DNA of 64,000 nt from Leptospira noguchii serovar Panama str. CZ214 (GTDB taxonomy: Bacteria; Spirochaetota; Leptospiria; Leptospirales; Leptospiraceae): contig NZ_AKWY02000019.1 of NCBI RefSeq assembly GCF_000306255.2, forward strand, positions 65,001 to 129,000, written 5' to 3'. Within the stretch, counting starts at the first letter, position 1. The number at the start of each line of letters is the position of its first letter. Shown in pieces: positions 1 through 13,986 of this stretch. A model generated the notes under the pieces. The model was not told the DNA's origin. It did not search any database and saw only the letters and a program-made list of their open reading frames with translations. The position numbers were made by a program, and so were the translations under genes.

Positions 1-857
1 TTTGGATATACGGTCATCGCAATGGAGTTGTTAGTCGCAAAACCAGCGCCTAACGTTTGTGCTCTTGAAACTCTTGTATTACAATAACCTCCAGTATAAA
101 GTGGGTCCGCTCCAGCCGCTAAAATTTTAATATGAGTATAAGGCAAATACTGACTATTCGAAATTCCGCCAAAGGCATTGTTCAGCCCACAACCAGGATA
201 AAAAGAAATTACCGCTTTCAATGGTCTTTGATTCTCAGAACGAAATTGCAAAGTAGAATTTGTATCCACTGTTGCCAATACGCTACTCCCTCCATGAGAC
301 CAGCCTAATAAAACGATTCGATCTTTATTAACAACCTTGGATCTTTTGACGTAAGAGAGCGCGGCATAAGCGTCTGTTGGTCTGTCAGTAACTTCGGACG
401 TTCCAACACCGGCTCCGTTGTTACATTGATTTTGAGGAGCGTTTCTAGGTGTAAAACTATCGATCAAAAGAGTAGCATATCCTAAACTTTTACCTCGACC
501 GGCCCATTCTATATAAAGAGAAGAGGGCGGTTTGGTAGTATCGCTGTTGGAATGGGCCCCAGCACATCCGTGCATCATCAAGATCAAAGGAAACGGGCCC
601 ATGCCAGCGGGTTTTGAAAAGTAAGCTTCTAAAGTCAGTTTTTGAGTCGGATTATAAAGTTTAAATTGATAGTTTGTAAGTTCCGTTTCTTGATCGATCG
701 ATACAGGACCGGACATTAAACTTTGAGCTTCAAGTTCTTGTGCAATGATTAAACCAACTCCCGCTAAAAGTAGAGAGTCTTCTTTGTCTGAATTTTTGCA
801 TTGTAAGATCAGTAAAAAAAAGATGAGTATTAGATGAATTTTAATCAACGACTTCAT
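1..857 (-). CDS. Dienelactone-hydrolase-like lipoprotein, 3' part outside window
   Basis: The reading frame is open from an ATG at 857 to the window edge, so the C-terminus is missing. The protein begins with a short charged stretch, a hydrophobic core and a lipobox-like LLILQC, so it is probably an exported lipoprotein with Cys at about residue 20. It has the alpha/beta-hydrolase pattern of the dienelactone hydrolase family: an oxyanion-type MMHGCAGAHSN and a nucleophile elbow GWSHGGS. The Asp and His of the triad would lie mostly beyond the visible part. The substrate is unknown. The next gene is divergent, with about 125 bases between the starts. Confidence 0.8.
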   Translation of the reverse strand, partial: MKSLIKIHLILIFFLLILQCKNSDKEDSLLLAGVGLIIAQELEAQSLMSGPVSIDQETELTNYQFKLYNPTQKLTLEAYFSKPAGMGPFPLILMMHGCAGAHSNSDTTKPPSSLYIEWAGRGKSLGYATLLIDSFTPRNAPQNQCNNGAGVGTSEVTDRPTDAYAALSYVKRSKVVNKDRIVLLGWSHGGSSVLATVDTNSTLQFRSENQRPLKAVISFYPGCGLNNAFGGISNSQYLPYTHIKILAAGADPLYTGGYCNTRVSRAQTLGAGFATNNSIAMTVYP

Positions 858-982
858 AAAATATATAACAACGTAGAAGTAAAATCTTTCTACTGAAAAG
901 AAAAATTATTTTAGATGAAACAAATATTAGAGTTTTCGTTTCGGAATAAAAATTTTATCTTTACAGTTACGTTTTTTAAAAT

Positions 983-1633
983 ATGAAATTTCTATCTATA
1001 GTCTTACATCCAATTTTTATTTTTCCTTGGGGAATCGTAATCGCTTTTAGCACTGGTGGTAGATACGAACCTTGGCAAATTGCCACAGCCTCAATTCCTA
1101 TCATATTACAGGGAGGAACGGATTGGGGAGGGTCTTGTTTGTTTGCCGGTTGGATGGCAAACTATCTGTTTTTTTCCTTTGCGGCTCCTATATACGCGAT
1201 AATTTCTATCCCCGAAATTTCAAAAGTAAGTTTTATAAAAACTCTACAATCAGTAGTAAAAGAAATGAAAGGGTATATATTTTTCTTTTTGTTGTTGGGA
1301 CCGATTTGGATTTTTGATGATACAAGAATTACTCCGAATGATCATAGAAATTTATTTCTTTTCTTTTTTGTTTATTATTCATTCTTAATATTTTATGTTT
1401 CTACACTTGTTTATTTAAAGATCCGTTTTAGGATAATAATCTGCGTTATACCTTCTTTAATTTTATTTTTACTGATGAGTGACGGAGTTACAACAAAGGC
1501 AGGACAATGGAACGCCTCAAATGTAGATCCTGAAATTCATGTGCGCGGTATACGCCATCGATTGTTTCTAGATTGGCATAAACTCTGTGATTTTATATTT
1601 GGAAATGTAAAAATGGACTTCTATTCTAAATAA
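983..1633 (+). CDS. Hypothetical polytopic membrane protein
   Basis: This 216-residue protein starts at an ATG, and I do not recognise its family. About five hydrophobic segments (near residues 8-23, 55-76, 96-112, 124-146 and 150-166) suggest an inner-membrane protein. The C-terminal 45 residues are polar, with several His and Trp, and probably face one side of the membrane. It is transcribed away from the hydrolase lipoprotein and converges on the minus-strand gene ending at 1703, so it seems monocistronic. No catalytic motif is visible. Confidence 0.65.
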   Translation: MKFLSIVLHPIFIFPWGIVIAFSTGGRYEPWQIATASIPIILQGGTDWGGSCLFAGWMANYLFFSFAAPIYAIISIPEISKVSFIKTLQSVVKEMKGYIFFFLLLGPIWIFDDTRITPNDHRNLFLFFFVYYSFLIFYVSTLVYLKIRFRIIICVIPSLILFLLMSDGVTTKAGQWNASNVDPEIHVRGIRHRLFLDWHKLCDFIFGNVKMDFYSK

Positions 1634-1702
1634 GATAGAGATTCTCGATTTCAAAAAGCCGTTCGTAATGGCTACGAACCGCGCCAAAAACTTTAGAATA
1701 AA

Positions 1703-1960
1703 TTATTTTTGAATCGTTCCTTTGATTACGAGTTGCTTACCTTCTTTTATTTCCAGCTCTGTTTTTACGAAAAGTATAACCCATGAAATCAGGAAGAGTA
1801 ACAATAAGATTACAGAAACAAAAAATACTTGAAACTGCCAAAAAATTAGCGTTATAGAAGAAAAGACGGCAATGAGGAAACAACTTGAGTATGGTCGGTA
1901 AATCTTGTTTCTTATGATTCGAGTTTCATCACTTAGCAAATTTTCAATGTAATAAATCAT
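1703..1960 (-). CDS. Small hypothetical membrane protein
   Basis: This 85-residue protein has two adjacent hydrophobic stretches (about residues 27-43 and 45-66) followed by a charged tail, a typical small two-helix membrane protein. It starts 14 bases after the 186-residue gene upstream on the same strand, so the two are probably cotranscribed, perhaps as a tail of the gcv operon. No family is recognised. The tight spacing is the main reason for accepting it as a gene. Confidence 0.55.
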   Translation of the reverse strand: MIYYIENLLSDETRIIRNKIYRPYSSCFLIAVFSSITLIFWQFQVFFVSVILLLLFLISWVILFVKTELEIKEGKQLVIKGTIQK

Positions 1961-1974
1961 TTTAATCCGAATTC

Positions 1975-2535
1975 TTAAACATACATTTTTCCCAAAGATC
2001 GAAATAAAGAAATACGTTTCCTGTATTGATTTCTTTGGGACGTTCGCGCTCGCTTAACCAATTGTGACTCTAAAAATTGTTTAGGAGAGGCAATTATATC
2101 GTTCCAGGTATGTCCTGGAAAAACCGTCAATTCATAATGGCTCATGTCCCAAGAACCATAAGTATTCAAGTCGGGTAACCAAACCAATATTCCATCGGGC
2201 TCATAGCTTGTTGATGCCAAAAGGATATCTAATGCAAGCAATTCATAATATCCTTCTTTTTCTTTGTTTGGATCTATTTTATGAATGATTTCTGCAATGT
2301 CCATTTCGTCACTGAAAGGGGAAACGAAAAGGTTGATCCACTTTAATTGTTCAATTTTTCTTAACAAAACAGTATCTGGAGCGTTAGGGGTATCGCCTAG
2401 GCTCCAAATAATATTATTATTTTTGCAAGTTTTTAAATATACAATCAAATCCGTTGGAACGTCAGGAAAAGATTCGCGATTTTTTGAATCATAAGCTGAT
2501 CCGGAAAAGTAAATTATTTGGTCTTTAAAAGCCAT
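1975..2535 (-). CDS. Hypothetical protein, soluble, 186 aa
   Basis: This is a soluble-looking protein with no signal peptide or membrane segment. It is rich in aromatic residues (for example WVLPDL-like and SWDMSHYEL stretches) and has a basic C-terminus. It does not match a family I can name. The ATG at 2535 lies 19 bases downstream of the gcvP stop, so it may be read through from the glycine cleavage operon. The small membrane protein follows after 14 bases. A role in glycine metabolism should not be assumed from position alone. Confidence 0.6.
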   Translation of the reverse strand: MAFKDQIIYFSGSAYDSKNRESFPDVPTDLIVYLKTCKNNNIIWSLGDTPNAPDTVLLRKIEQLKWINLFVSPFSDEMDIAEIIHKIDPNKEKEGYYELLALDILLASTSYEPDGILVWLPDLNTYGSWDMSHYELTVFPGHTWNDIIASPKQFLESQLVKRARTSQRNQYRKRISLFRSLGKMYV

Positions 2536-2554
2536 GTTGGATCCGGATCAAGAA

Positions 2555-5449
<2,895 letters not shown>

Positions 5450-5487
5450 ATTGCCTACTTCTAAATTCTTTATATTAGACTTTCTTG

Positions 5488-5880
5488 TTATTCTAATCCG
5501 GCTACAAAGGCCTTATATTTTTCTGGAGTTAAAAGTTTGTCCAGTTCGGAAGTGGAAAAACCTTTCACCTTAATCATCCAAGAATCGAACGGTTTAGAGT
5601 TAATCTCTCCGGGATTTTTAGAAAGAGTCGGATTGGATTCGATCACTTCACCGCCAATAGGAGCGTATAAGTCTTCTGCTGCTTTTACCGATTCGATCGT
5701 ACCAAAAGTTTCAAATTGTTTTATGTTCTTTCCGGTTTTTGGAAGATCCACGAATACAATATCACCTAACGCGGATTGAGCAAAATCCGAAATGCCGATA
5801 AGAGCCGTGTCTCCTTCTATTTTCACCCATTCGTGTTTTTCGGAGAAAAAATAACCTGTGGGGGCCTGTGTTTCTGCCAT
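5488..5880 (-). CDS. gcvH: Glycine cleavage system H protein
   Basis: This is the lipoyl carrier protein that shuttles the aminomethyl intermediate between the P, T and L proteins. It is 130 residues, the usual length. The lipoylation site is Lys66 in the conserved [13 protein letters not shown] segment, preceded by GDIVFVDLP. It lies between gcvT (17 bases upstream) and gcvP (38 bases downstream), consistent with one transcript. The L-protein gene is not in the window; a shared dihydrolipoamide dehydrogenase would be expected elsewhere. Confidence 0.98.
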   Translation of the reverse strand: MAETQAPTGYFFSEKHEWVKIEGDTALIGISDFAQSALGDIVFVDLPKTGKNIKQFETFGTIESVKAAEDLYAPIGGEVIESNPTLSKNPGEINSKPFDSWMIKVKGFSTSELDKLLTPEKYKAFVAGLE

Positions 5881-5897
5881 AATTTGTTTTTCCTAAT

Positions 5898-7013
5898 TTA
5901 GTTTTTTCTAATGCTACCTGGAATAAAAGGTTTCATCGTTACGATGGCTTGTTTTAGTTGTTCCCGGATTTCGATCTGAATTGGTTCTCCGTCTTTGATT
6001 TTTTCAGACCGGATTAAGGCCAAACCAATTCCTTTTTTTAACGAAGGAGAAAAAGTTCCCGAAGTAGTTTTACCAATTTCGTTTCCTTGAGAATCTAAAA
6101 CTCGAAAATTTTCTCTTGGAACACCTGCTTCCGTTAATGCAAATGAAACGATTTTAGAAGGAACTCCGTTTTTCTTTTGAGAAAGAATTTTTTCAGAAGA
6201 AAAATAAGGGTTTTCTTTTTCCTTAACGATCCAACCGATTCCGGATTCAATCGGAGTCCATTGATCGTTTAGTTCGTGACCGTAAAGAGGATATTTCGCT
6301 TCGATTCGCAGGGTATCTCTCGCGCCAAGTCCACAAGGAAGTAGTCCAAAAGGTTTTCCGAATTCCAAAAGTTCATTCCAAAGTTTTAAACCGACAGGAA
6401 CGGAAGAATAAATTTCAAAACCATCTTCTCCAGTATAACCAGTTCTAGAAATGATGATTTCTTCTCCTTGATAAGGAGATAACATAAAACGATAATATAG
6501 AATCGAATCCAAATCCCTTCTCAAAAGTTTAGAAAAAATTTCGTTCGCTTTGGGACCTTGTAAAGCAATTTGGTGCCATTGTAAACTTTGGTTATCTACT
6601 TTCACTCCCGATATTGGAAGGTGTTTGAGTAGGTGTTCTGTAACTGCTTCATAGTTAGAGGCATTAGAACAGATCATATATTTTTCGGAAGAGAATTTAT
6701 AGATTGTTACGTCGTCAACAAGTCCGCCGTTTTGGTTTAAGATTGCGTTGTACTGAACTTGAAAATCGGAAAGAGAAGTGACCGAATTGCAAGTGATCGA
6801 TTCTAAAAAAGAAAGGATCGATTTAGGATCTCCAGTAATAAAAATTTCACCCATGTGAGAAACGTCAAAAAGTCCGGCAGCCTCTCTGGTTGCATTATGT
6901 TCTGCAATGATTCCAGAATATTGGACTGGCATGTCCCAACCACCGAACGGAATCATTTTGGCGCCCAAATTGCGATGAGTTTCGTAGAGAGGTGTTTTTT
7001 TATCTTGGGACAT
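5898..7013 (-). CDS. gcvT: Aminomethyltransferase, T-protein
   Basis: This folate-dependent T-protein releases ammonia and transfers the one-carbon unit to tetrahydrofolate. Family landmarks are [42 protein letters not shown] and [15 protein letters not shown] take the ATG at 7013 (protein beginning [14 protein letters not shown]), which matches the usual N-terminus. The frame stays open to a TTG at 7058 and another ATG at 7025, so the start is uncertain by up to 15 residues. It is the first gene of gcvT-H-P, and I could not identify a glycine riboswitch in the upstream sequence. Confidence 0.95.
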   Translation of the reverse strand: MSQDKKTPLYETHRNLGAKMIPFGGWDMPVQYSGIIAEHNATREAAGLFDVSHMGEIFITGDPKSILSFLESITCNSVTSLSDFQVQYNAILNQNGGLVDDVTIYKFSSEKYMICSNASNYEAVTEHLLKHLPISGVKVDNQSLQWHQIALQGPKANEIFSKLLRRDLDSILYYRFMLSPYQGEEIIISRTGYTGEDGFEIYSSVPVGLKLWNELLEFGKPFGLLPCGLGARDTLRIEAKYPLYGHELNDQWTPIESGIGWIVKEKENPYFSSEKILSQKKNGVPSKIVSFALTEAGVPRENFRVLDSQGNEIGKTTSGTFSPSLKKGIGLALIRSEKIKDGEPIQIEIREQLKQAIVTMKPFIPGSIRKN

Positions 7014-7564
7014 AAGGTTTTCCATGTACCAATTTTTATCAGTTCCATACAGGGACAAATTGATTTTTAAAGAAAATTTCCGACTTGGAGTATAATTTTC
7101 AAACCTCGAAAGAACTATTAGATGAGTTTAACTCCGCATCATTGGACGACTTTTAAGACAAGTTTTTTAGTAAAGAACGCGATCTGTGTGAGTTCCCACA
7201 GGAGGTTCAGTCTGTGCTATTTTTAAAAAACTTTTTTAGTGTTAAATTTGATTTATCGTTCATATAAACGAATGTATAGAAAATTTTACAAATTGCAATA
7301 GTCTTTTTGAGAGGTCCTAAATTCTAAATTTTGAAACAAATTTATAGTATGGTTTTCATAGTAAGATCAAGTCTTTATAAAAAGATCTTGTTTAGTGATT
7401 ACCATCTAAATAAAAATTTATTTGTAGTTTACTTTAGTTGAATCCACATTAGTTATAAATAAATAACTGATGTTATTTGTATCACAAATAAAACTTATCA
7501 AACAATCTATAAGTTCAATCGGTACATTTTTTATAAATCAGCTTTGGATAATTTTAGCGGAATG

Positions 7565-7677
7565 GATTGTTGAAAAATTCCATAGTGGCGATCAACAACT
7601 CTAATTTTTATGAGTCGGGTTAATCAGTTTTTTTCATAAAATAGAAATAGATGGAGAATTCATTTTTCAACAACTCT
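7565..7677. repeat. AGAGTTGTTG family MITE, copy 1 (diverged)
   Basis: The right end TTTTTCAACAACTCT followed by AAT matches the other copies. The left end (GGATTGTTGAAAAATTCC) is diverged. A second CAACAACTCTAATTT block occurs inside at about 7592, and the following sequence (TATGAGTCGRGTTAATCAG) is present after both blocks, so part of the element plus its flank has been duplicated. Confidence 0.7.
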
Positions 7678-7965
7678 AATTTCTATGAGTCGAGTTAATC
7701 AGTCTTTTTTCTCTGGATTTATTTTTTATAGATAAATTAAAACCTAAATTGTTTATGTAAGTTCTTTTATAAAAAACGTGAGTTCGATGTAAGATATTGG
7801 GTTTTATAGAATCTAATTTTTCTGCAAAGATAACATGTGGGAACTCATACGAAATGTTTAAAAATTTGTAATGAGACTTAATCTATGGGAGCTACCACAA
7901 ATTAAGATTTCGCAGTGAAACTTTGAAAAACTCAGCTGTTCCCAATCACCGGAGTTCGCGTTAAG

Positions 7966-8118
7966 AGCTTGTCTATAACCTCAAAGAATTTTACGCGATC
8001 ATTCTTTAGAAATTTTTAATGAAATGTAATTAAGTCGCATTTGGCTATTTGCGAACTTTCGAGCAGTTCTAATCTCGTTAAATTTTCGTAATAGTTTCTT
8101 ACATTTTTGTGAAACTAA
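7966..8118. repeat. Dispersed repeat beginning AGAGCYTGTC, copy 1
   Basis: This block shares long stretches, for example CTCAAAGAATTTTACGCGAT and TTCTTTAGAAATTTTTAAT, with the block at 63099-63280. The end AGAGCTTGTCTATAACCTC resembles the terminal repeat of the IS5-type element at 27420 (AGAGCCGGTCTCAAAAC). It may therefore be a non-coding relative or relic of an IS of that type; the relationship is inference. Confidence 0.55.
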
Positions 8119-8395
8119 AGCACCTCGCTTTTAAAGCCCCGTTCTTATATTTAAAGAATAAATGTAGCTCTCTTTTATTAAGAAGTTTTTCTAAACGGGA
8201 TGATTCTATATTTTACGGTCACATGATTATGTCCTAATGGACTTGGATTTAAGACATTAAACCTAAAAAGTTCTGTAAAACAAATTCAAAAGGCGTTTCT
8301 ATACAATCTTCTAAGAATTTAAATTTTATATTTCGAATTCTAATATTGTGATAATTTTATTGTATTAAAATCTCTGCTTAAATTATTGTATTTTT

Positions 8396-8731
8396 ATGAA
8401 AAAATTTCATATATTTGTATTGGTTTTAGTTGCAACGTTATTCGCATCTCAGTGTTCCGAACTTTCCCCTCGTCAAAAATGTTACGAGGATAATTATTGT
8501 AAATCTGCAGATGCGGATTGTATTGCTGCTTCTTTATTGATTTCTTCGTTGTTTGAAAATAGTAACTCAAAAGGAAATAACGGTACAACAAACGGTGGTA
8601 ATACAAATGGCAATGCCACAACAAATTCTAATTCTTCAAGTTCCTTATTGAGTCTTTTTTATAACCCTCTGTTTTGTATAGGTTCTAAGGCGTCTTGTGA
8701 AGCGGATTGTGATAAAAAACATCCGTATTGA
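8396..8731 (+). CDS. Small Cys-rich putative lipoprotein with Asn/Gly/Thr/Ser tract
   Basis: This is a 111-residue protein with a clear signal peptide (MKKFHIFVLVLVATLFA) and lipobox ASQC, so Cys20 is the likely lipidated residue. The mature part contains further cysteines in pairs (KCYEDNYC, DADC, FCIGSKASCEADC). A low-complexity tract of Asn, Gly, Thr and Ser lies around residues 56-82. Such tracts are common in surface-exposed spirochaete lipoproteins. There is no recognised domain and both flanks are repeats. Export is well supported; function is unknown. Confidence 0.75.
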   Translation: MKKFHIFVLVLVATLFASQCSELSPRQKCYEDNYCKSADADCIAASLLISSLFENSNSKGNNGTTNGGNTNGNATTNSNSSSSLLSLFYNPLFCIGSKASCEADCDKKHPY

Positions 8732-9089
8732 ACAAAGAAAACTTTCTTTTCTCTTTCTTAAAATTGGTGAGAGTGAAAGAACTACTCAGAGCCAATTATT
8801 TGGTATTTTACATTTAAATCGCGCTTTGTTATAACAATTCAAGGCGCTCATTTGTAGGTACAATAACTCAACAAGGTTTTCTATGAAACCCGAAGACTAA
8901 GATCTTAGTATTAAATTTCAATATAAAACCTCTGTTATGAAATAAAAAATTATTTTTTATATATTTAATATTCGTAAACAATCATATACAAGATACAAAT
9001 AAGGTTTAAGTAGCTATGAATAGGAATAGTTTATTCATAGTTAGGCGATTTATAATAAAATAGTTTTAAAACTTTTTGTGTTACTATAA

Positions 9090-9154
9090 GTCAATCTCAA
9101 AGATATCTTAAAATTCGGTATTTAAGCAAAGATAAAGTATTTTTGAGATAGTTT
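9090..9154. repeat. Palindromic CTCAAAAATACTT repeat, copy 1
   Basis: An imperfect inverted repeat of about 65 bp: AATCTCAAAGATATCTTA on the left and AAGTATTTTTGAGATAGTTT on the right, around an AATTCGGTATTTAAGCAAAG centre. The same structure recurs near 13338, 25889, 43611 and 54390. Confidence 0.65.
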
Positions 9155-9191
9155 GTAATCTCTATAAAATGGAGTGTCTTAAATTTTTATT

Positions 9192-9296
9192 AGAGTTGTT
9201 GAAAAATTCTATAGTTCAGTTTAACAAAATTGCTTCAATTGACCGCTCGCTCCCATCAAAGATAAACTGATGGAGAATTCATTTTTCAACAACTCT
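9192..9296. repeat. AGAGTTGTTG family MITE, copy 2
   Basis: A complete element of 105 bp with terminal inverted repeats AGAGTTGTTGAAAAATT and its complement. The inner sequence (TTTAACAAAATTGCTTCAAT) is shared with several other copies. The direct repeat ATT flanks both ends (9189-9191 and 9297-9299), as expected for a 3-bp target duplication. Confidence 0.85.
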
Positions 9297-9422
9297 ATTG
9301 TAAATACTCTTATTGTTTCAGGAAAAACATTAGTACTTTATTATATACCTCTGCGTCAGATTCTGCCCAACCCTAAAAGAACTATTGTGTTTTCTTTTAG
9401 AGTTTTTGAGGGCGAGTTTTTA

Positions 9423-11072
<1,650 letters not shown>

Positions 11073-11231
11073 TCTAAAATTCTCCTTTTTATCTCTCTAA
11101 GTAAAGAGTCGTTTGACCCGGAAATAGATTATCCTCAAGCACTCTATTGAGACAAGGATTTTTCCCCGTTCGTAGTCTTGTTTGTCGGAAGAAAGTTGAT
11201 TCCTCACCTCCCTTTTGCAACCTTATCCCTT

Positions 11232-12323
11232 ATGTATTTGTTCCAAGAAAGAATCTACAATTTTGGCGCTGGGCCCGCGATGTTGCCCAATGAAGTAATG
11301 GAGATCGCAGCGGCTGAGTTTTTGAATTATAAGGGTTCAGGAATGTCCGTTATGGAGGTCAGCCATAGAGAACCACTTTTTGAAGAAGTAATTACGGAAG
11401 CGGAAATACTTTTACGCAAACTTCTAAATTTCGGAGAAGACTATTCGGTCGCTTTTTTTTCGGGAGGGGCTACGTTACATTTCTCCGCTCTTCCGCTCAA
11501 TCTTTTGAAAGAAGGAGAAGGTTTTGACGTAGCTCATACTGGGATCTGGACTAAAAAAGCTTGGGAAGAAGGTCTTAAATTTAATGAAGTCAACGTCATC
11601 TATGACTCGACTAACAATCATTTTACGGATGTTCCAGTTCTAACCGACTCTAATTTATCCGGAAAAGGAAAATATCTTCATATCACATCCAACAATACGA
11701 TTTACGGAACCCAGTATCCTGAAATTCCAACGATTAAACAAATTCCACTGGTGGCCGATATGACGAGCGAACTTCTTTCCCGTAAAATCGAAGTTAAAGA
11801 TTTTGGGGTTATATTTGCGGGCGCTCAAAAAAACATAGGACCTTCCGGACTCAGTCTTGCAATCATTCGAAACGATCTGCTTGGAATTTCGGGAAGAAAA
11901 ATTCCGGTCCTTTTAGACTATTCTGTTATGGTAAAGAATCGATCTCTTTACAACACGCCTTCCACGTATTCCATTTATATCGCCAAACTCGTGTTTGAGT
12001 GGCTTTTAAAGTTAGGCGGAATCGAAGCGATCGAAAAGGTTAATGAACAAAAGGCAAAACTAATCTACGATTTTATTGATTCTTCCTCCTTGTATGTTTG
12101 CCCGGTTCAAAAAAGAGCACGTTCTAAAATGAATGTGGTATTTTTACTCAAAGACAAAAATTTGGATTCTAAGTTTTTAGACGAGGCGGAAAAAAACGGC
12201 TTACACGGTTTAGGCGGTCATAGGTTGGTGGGAGGTTTTAGGGCTTCTATTTATAATTCTATGCCTCTCTCAGGAGTTCAAAAGTTGGTTTCCTTTATGA
12301 AGGATTTTGAATCTAAGATTTGA
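11232..12323 (+). CDS. serC: Phosphoserine aminotransferase
   Basis: This class V PLP aminotransferase makes 3-phosphoserine from 3-phosphohydroxypyruvate in serine synthesis. It may also act in PLP biosynthesis. The hallmark N-terminus [12 protein letters not shown] is present, with [27 protein letters not shown] and the PLP-lysine motif [11 protein letters not shown]. The C-terminal [20 protein letters not shown] is also typical. I start at the ATG at 11232; the frame is open to a TTG at 11178, which would add an unlikely 18 residues. The stop codon overlaps the next start (TGATG), so the downstream gene is translationally coupled. Confidence 0.97.
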   Translation: MYLFQERIYNFGAGPAMLPNEVMEIAAAEFLNYKGSGMSVMEVSHREPLFEEVITEAEILLRKLLNFGEDYSVAFFSGGATLHFSALPLNLLKEGEGFDVAHTGIWTKKAWEEGLKFNEVNVIYDSTNNHFTDVPVLTDSNLSGKGKYLHITSNNTIYGTQYPEIPTIKQIPLVADMTSELLSRKIEVKDFGVIFAGAQKNIGPSGLSLAIIRNDLLGISGRKIPVLLDYSVMVKNRSLYNTPSTYSIYIAKLVFEWLLKLGGIEAIEKVNEQKAKLIYDFIDSSSLYVCPVQKRARSKMNVVFLLKDKNLDSKFLDEAEKNGLHGLGGHRLVGGFRASIYNSMPLSGVQKLVSFMKDFESKI

Positions 12324-12922
12324 TGAAATTTTCTTTCTTTAAAAAATTTTTCTTAATTTTGGTTCAGATTATTACGTTAGTTGGAATTGTATCCGGAGGT
12401 CTTTCGGCTTCGGGATTAAATTTTAATACACAACTTTCAATTAAGGAATGTTTTGCAAACGAGACAACTTCTTCCGAACTTTCAAATTTATACAAATCTA
12501 CTCTTCCTCTGGAAGAAAAAAAAAGAATTGCGGAAACGATTGCATATAAAGAAGGAAAATCTAGGTTTCAGTCGATAGTTTGTATCCAGAATAAGAACCT
12601 GTCGGAAGACGATCATTCTCAACTTTTTATGGATTGGAACCGTCATATATTTACATATACGGAACTGAATTCTTATTATGAAAATTATGTTCTTTCGGAT
12701 GAAAAAACGAGATCTCTCAATTCGATTGAGTGGGAACTTCTCACGACACATCTCAAACAAAAGAAGGAACTTTTAATCAGATTGAATGACGCTACTGGTT
12801 TTGCTCTGAACGGGGAAAAAATTTCCGAGGAAAATTTTTCAATGATCTATCTTTCGTTATTCCTCTTACAAGTTGAATTTTGGGATGCGATGCCTAAGAC
12901 GTTTCGGGATTCTATTCTTTGA
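12323..12922 (+). CDS. Hypothetical exported protein, coupled to serC
   Basis: This protein of about 199 residues has an N-terminal hydrophobic segment (FFLILVQIITLVGIVSGGLSASG) that looks like a signal peptide or anchor. The rest is alpha-helical and charged with no recognised domain. The ATG at 12323 overlaps the serC stop, so the pair is almost certainly cotranscribed. A TTG directly before this ATG is an alternative start. Coupling to serC probably reflects expression level rather than a shared pathway. Confidence 0.7.
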   Translation: MKFSFFKKFFLILVQIITLVGIVSGGLSASGLNFNTQLSIKECFANETTSSELSNLYKSTLPLEEKKRIAETIAYKEGKSRFQSIVCIQNKNLSEDDHSQLFMDWNRHIFTYTELNSYYENYVLSDEKTRSLNSIEWELLTTHLKQKKELLIRLNDATGFALNGEKISEENFSMIYLSLFLLQVEFWDAMPKTFRDSIL

Positions 12923-13185
12923 ATAGATTTTGTTTTGTTAAATAAGGTTCTTTGCAAAATCTATTTTCTAAAAAATAAATTTTTTATTGATGATAGTCGT
13001 AAAACCTTATCTATACAGTTTTTTGATGTTACTTGTGGTTGGATAATAAATACCTAAGTCCCTACAAAACTCGGTCTGATCTTTGTCCTTTCTCCGCGAA
13101 CTTATACTATTTTGAAATCTACTAAGTTTATTATCTAAGAATTAATGTGATGCGAAAGAATTCAGCAAACGCTTGGCAAATCTCC

Positions 13186-13316
13186 TTCTATTGAAACTAA
13201 AGACGATCGTTGTATCCTATATACGATTTATTGACCAGAGCTGGGAACCCGGGTACGCCTGCCTGAACAAGTCGGATTCGCCCAGATTTTTTTACGTCGA
13301 ACTCACGTTAAAAATT
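13186..13316 (-). repeat. IS982-ended long element, partial copy
   Basis: Ends with TTACGTCGAACTCACGTT, the same terminal sequence as the IS982-type element. Inward of this is the shared body (GGATTCGCCCAG, TTGACCAGAGCTGGGAACC, TTGAAACTAAAGACGAT), in reverse orientation relative to the copies at 26155 and 42860. The other end is not recognisable. Confidence 0.65.
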
Positions 13317-13337
13317 AATAAGATTTAGATTTTATAA

Positions 13338-13400
13338 AGGTTTCAAAAATACATTATTTTTGCTTAAAATGCCGAATTCTAAGATATTTTTGAGATAGTG
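13338..13400. repeat. Palindromic CTCAAAAATACTT repeat, copy 2
   Basis: TTTCAAAAATACATTATTTT on the left and AAGATATTTTTGAGATAGTG on the right form an imperfect inverted repeat around GCTTAAAATGCCGAATTC, matching copies near 9090 and 25889. Confidence 0.65.
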
Positions 13401-13540
13401 TAAGAGTACTACGTTTAATTACGAAATAAAAATTTTGTGAGAGTTCCTTCGAAAACTTTTTATTCAAGTTCATAAACCAAGTGCGTTTCAAATTATTTGC
13501 TTGAAACCTAAATCCAGTCGGAACATAACCAATTTAGATC

Positions 13541-13978
13541 ATGAAAAAAATTGGAATCGCCTCTGATCACGGAGGTTTTGAGCTAAAGGAATTTCTTCGC
13601 AAGTCACTTGTGGGAGAATTGGAAATTATAGACTATGGAACCAAGGACGAAAGTTCCGTGGATTATCCGATTATTATCTCGGACGCTTGTAAAAAAGTTC
13701 TTTCCAAAGAAGTAGAAGGTTTGATCGCTCTTTGTGGAACCGGAATTGGCGCCTCCATCGCTGCCAATCGTCTGAGTGGAATTCGCGCCGCACTTTGCCA
13801 CGATCAATTTACTGCAGAAATGTCTAAACGCCATAATAACGCGAACGTTCTCGTTTTGGGTGGAAGGATTATCGGTAAAGAGTTGGCTCTCAATATAGTT
13901 CGCACTTGGATAAATACTTCTTTTGAAGGTGGACGTCACGAAAGAAGAGTGAATCAGCTCGAGACTCTAAATTCTTAA
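13541..13978 (+). CDS. rpiB: Ribose 5-phosphate isomerase B
   Basis: This RpiB/LacAB-type isomerase interconverts ribose 5-phosphate and ribulose 5-phosphate in the non-oxidative pentose phosphate pathway. At 145 residues it has the normal size. Diagnostic segments are IASDHGGFELKE at the N-terminus, LCGTGIGASIAANRLSGIRA with the catalytic Cys, and CHDQFTAEMSKRHNNANVLVLGGRIIG with the sugar-phosphate-binding His and Arg residues. The LamG protein gene begins 8 bases after the stop, so the two are probably cotranscribed. Confidence 0.96.
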   Translation: MKKIGIASDHGGFELKEFLRKSLVGELEIIDYGTKDESSVDYPIIISDACKKVLSKEVEGLIALCGTGIGASIAANRLSGIRAALCHDQFTAEMSKRHNNANVLVLGGRIIGKELALNIVRTWINTSFEGGRHERRVNQLETLNS

Positions 13979-13986
13979 CAAACTGG

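Larger units (their letters stand above)
7059..8395. other. Gene-free repeat region upstream of gcvT
   Basis: About 1.3 kb without a convincing gene. It holds one copy of the 100-bp AGAGTTGTTG element with a local duplication (about 7565-7710). It also has an end resembling the IS982 terminal repeat near 7778, several GTGGGAACT-type motifs (7845-7912), and a block near 7966-8118 that recurs near 63.1 kb. A 34-codon ATG frame at 7121 overlaps a repeat motif and is not credible as a gene. Confidence 0.7.
8732..9422. other. Gene-free repeat region
   Basis: About 690 bases between the small lipoprotein and the convergent P83/100-like gene. It contains one palindromic AGATA/TTTGAGATA repeat (9090-9154) and one complete AGAGTTGTTG MITE (9192-9296). 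I see no gene or RNA. The frame read from 9270 lies half in the MITE and half antisense to the next gene. Confidence 0.7.
12923..13540. other. Gene-free repeat region before rpiB
   Basis: About 620 bases without a gene. It holds a reverse-oriented fragment of the long element with GTGAGTTCGACGTAAG ends (about 13186-13316) and one copy of the palindromic CTCAAAAATACTT repeat (13338-13400). The last 100 bases before rpiB are AT-rich and must contain its promoter, but I could not assign convincing -35 and -10 boxes. Confidence 0.65.

Noticed and set aside
7014..7300. Glycine riboswitch upstream of gcvT
   Set aside because: I found neither the tandem aptamer core nor matching paired elements; the region is AT-rich and merges into repeats.
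8394..8624. 76-codon minus-strand frame
   Set aside because: Antisense to the small lipoprotein, which has a clear signal peptide and lipobox.
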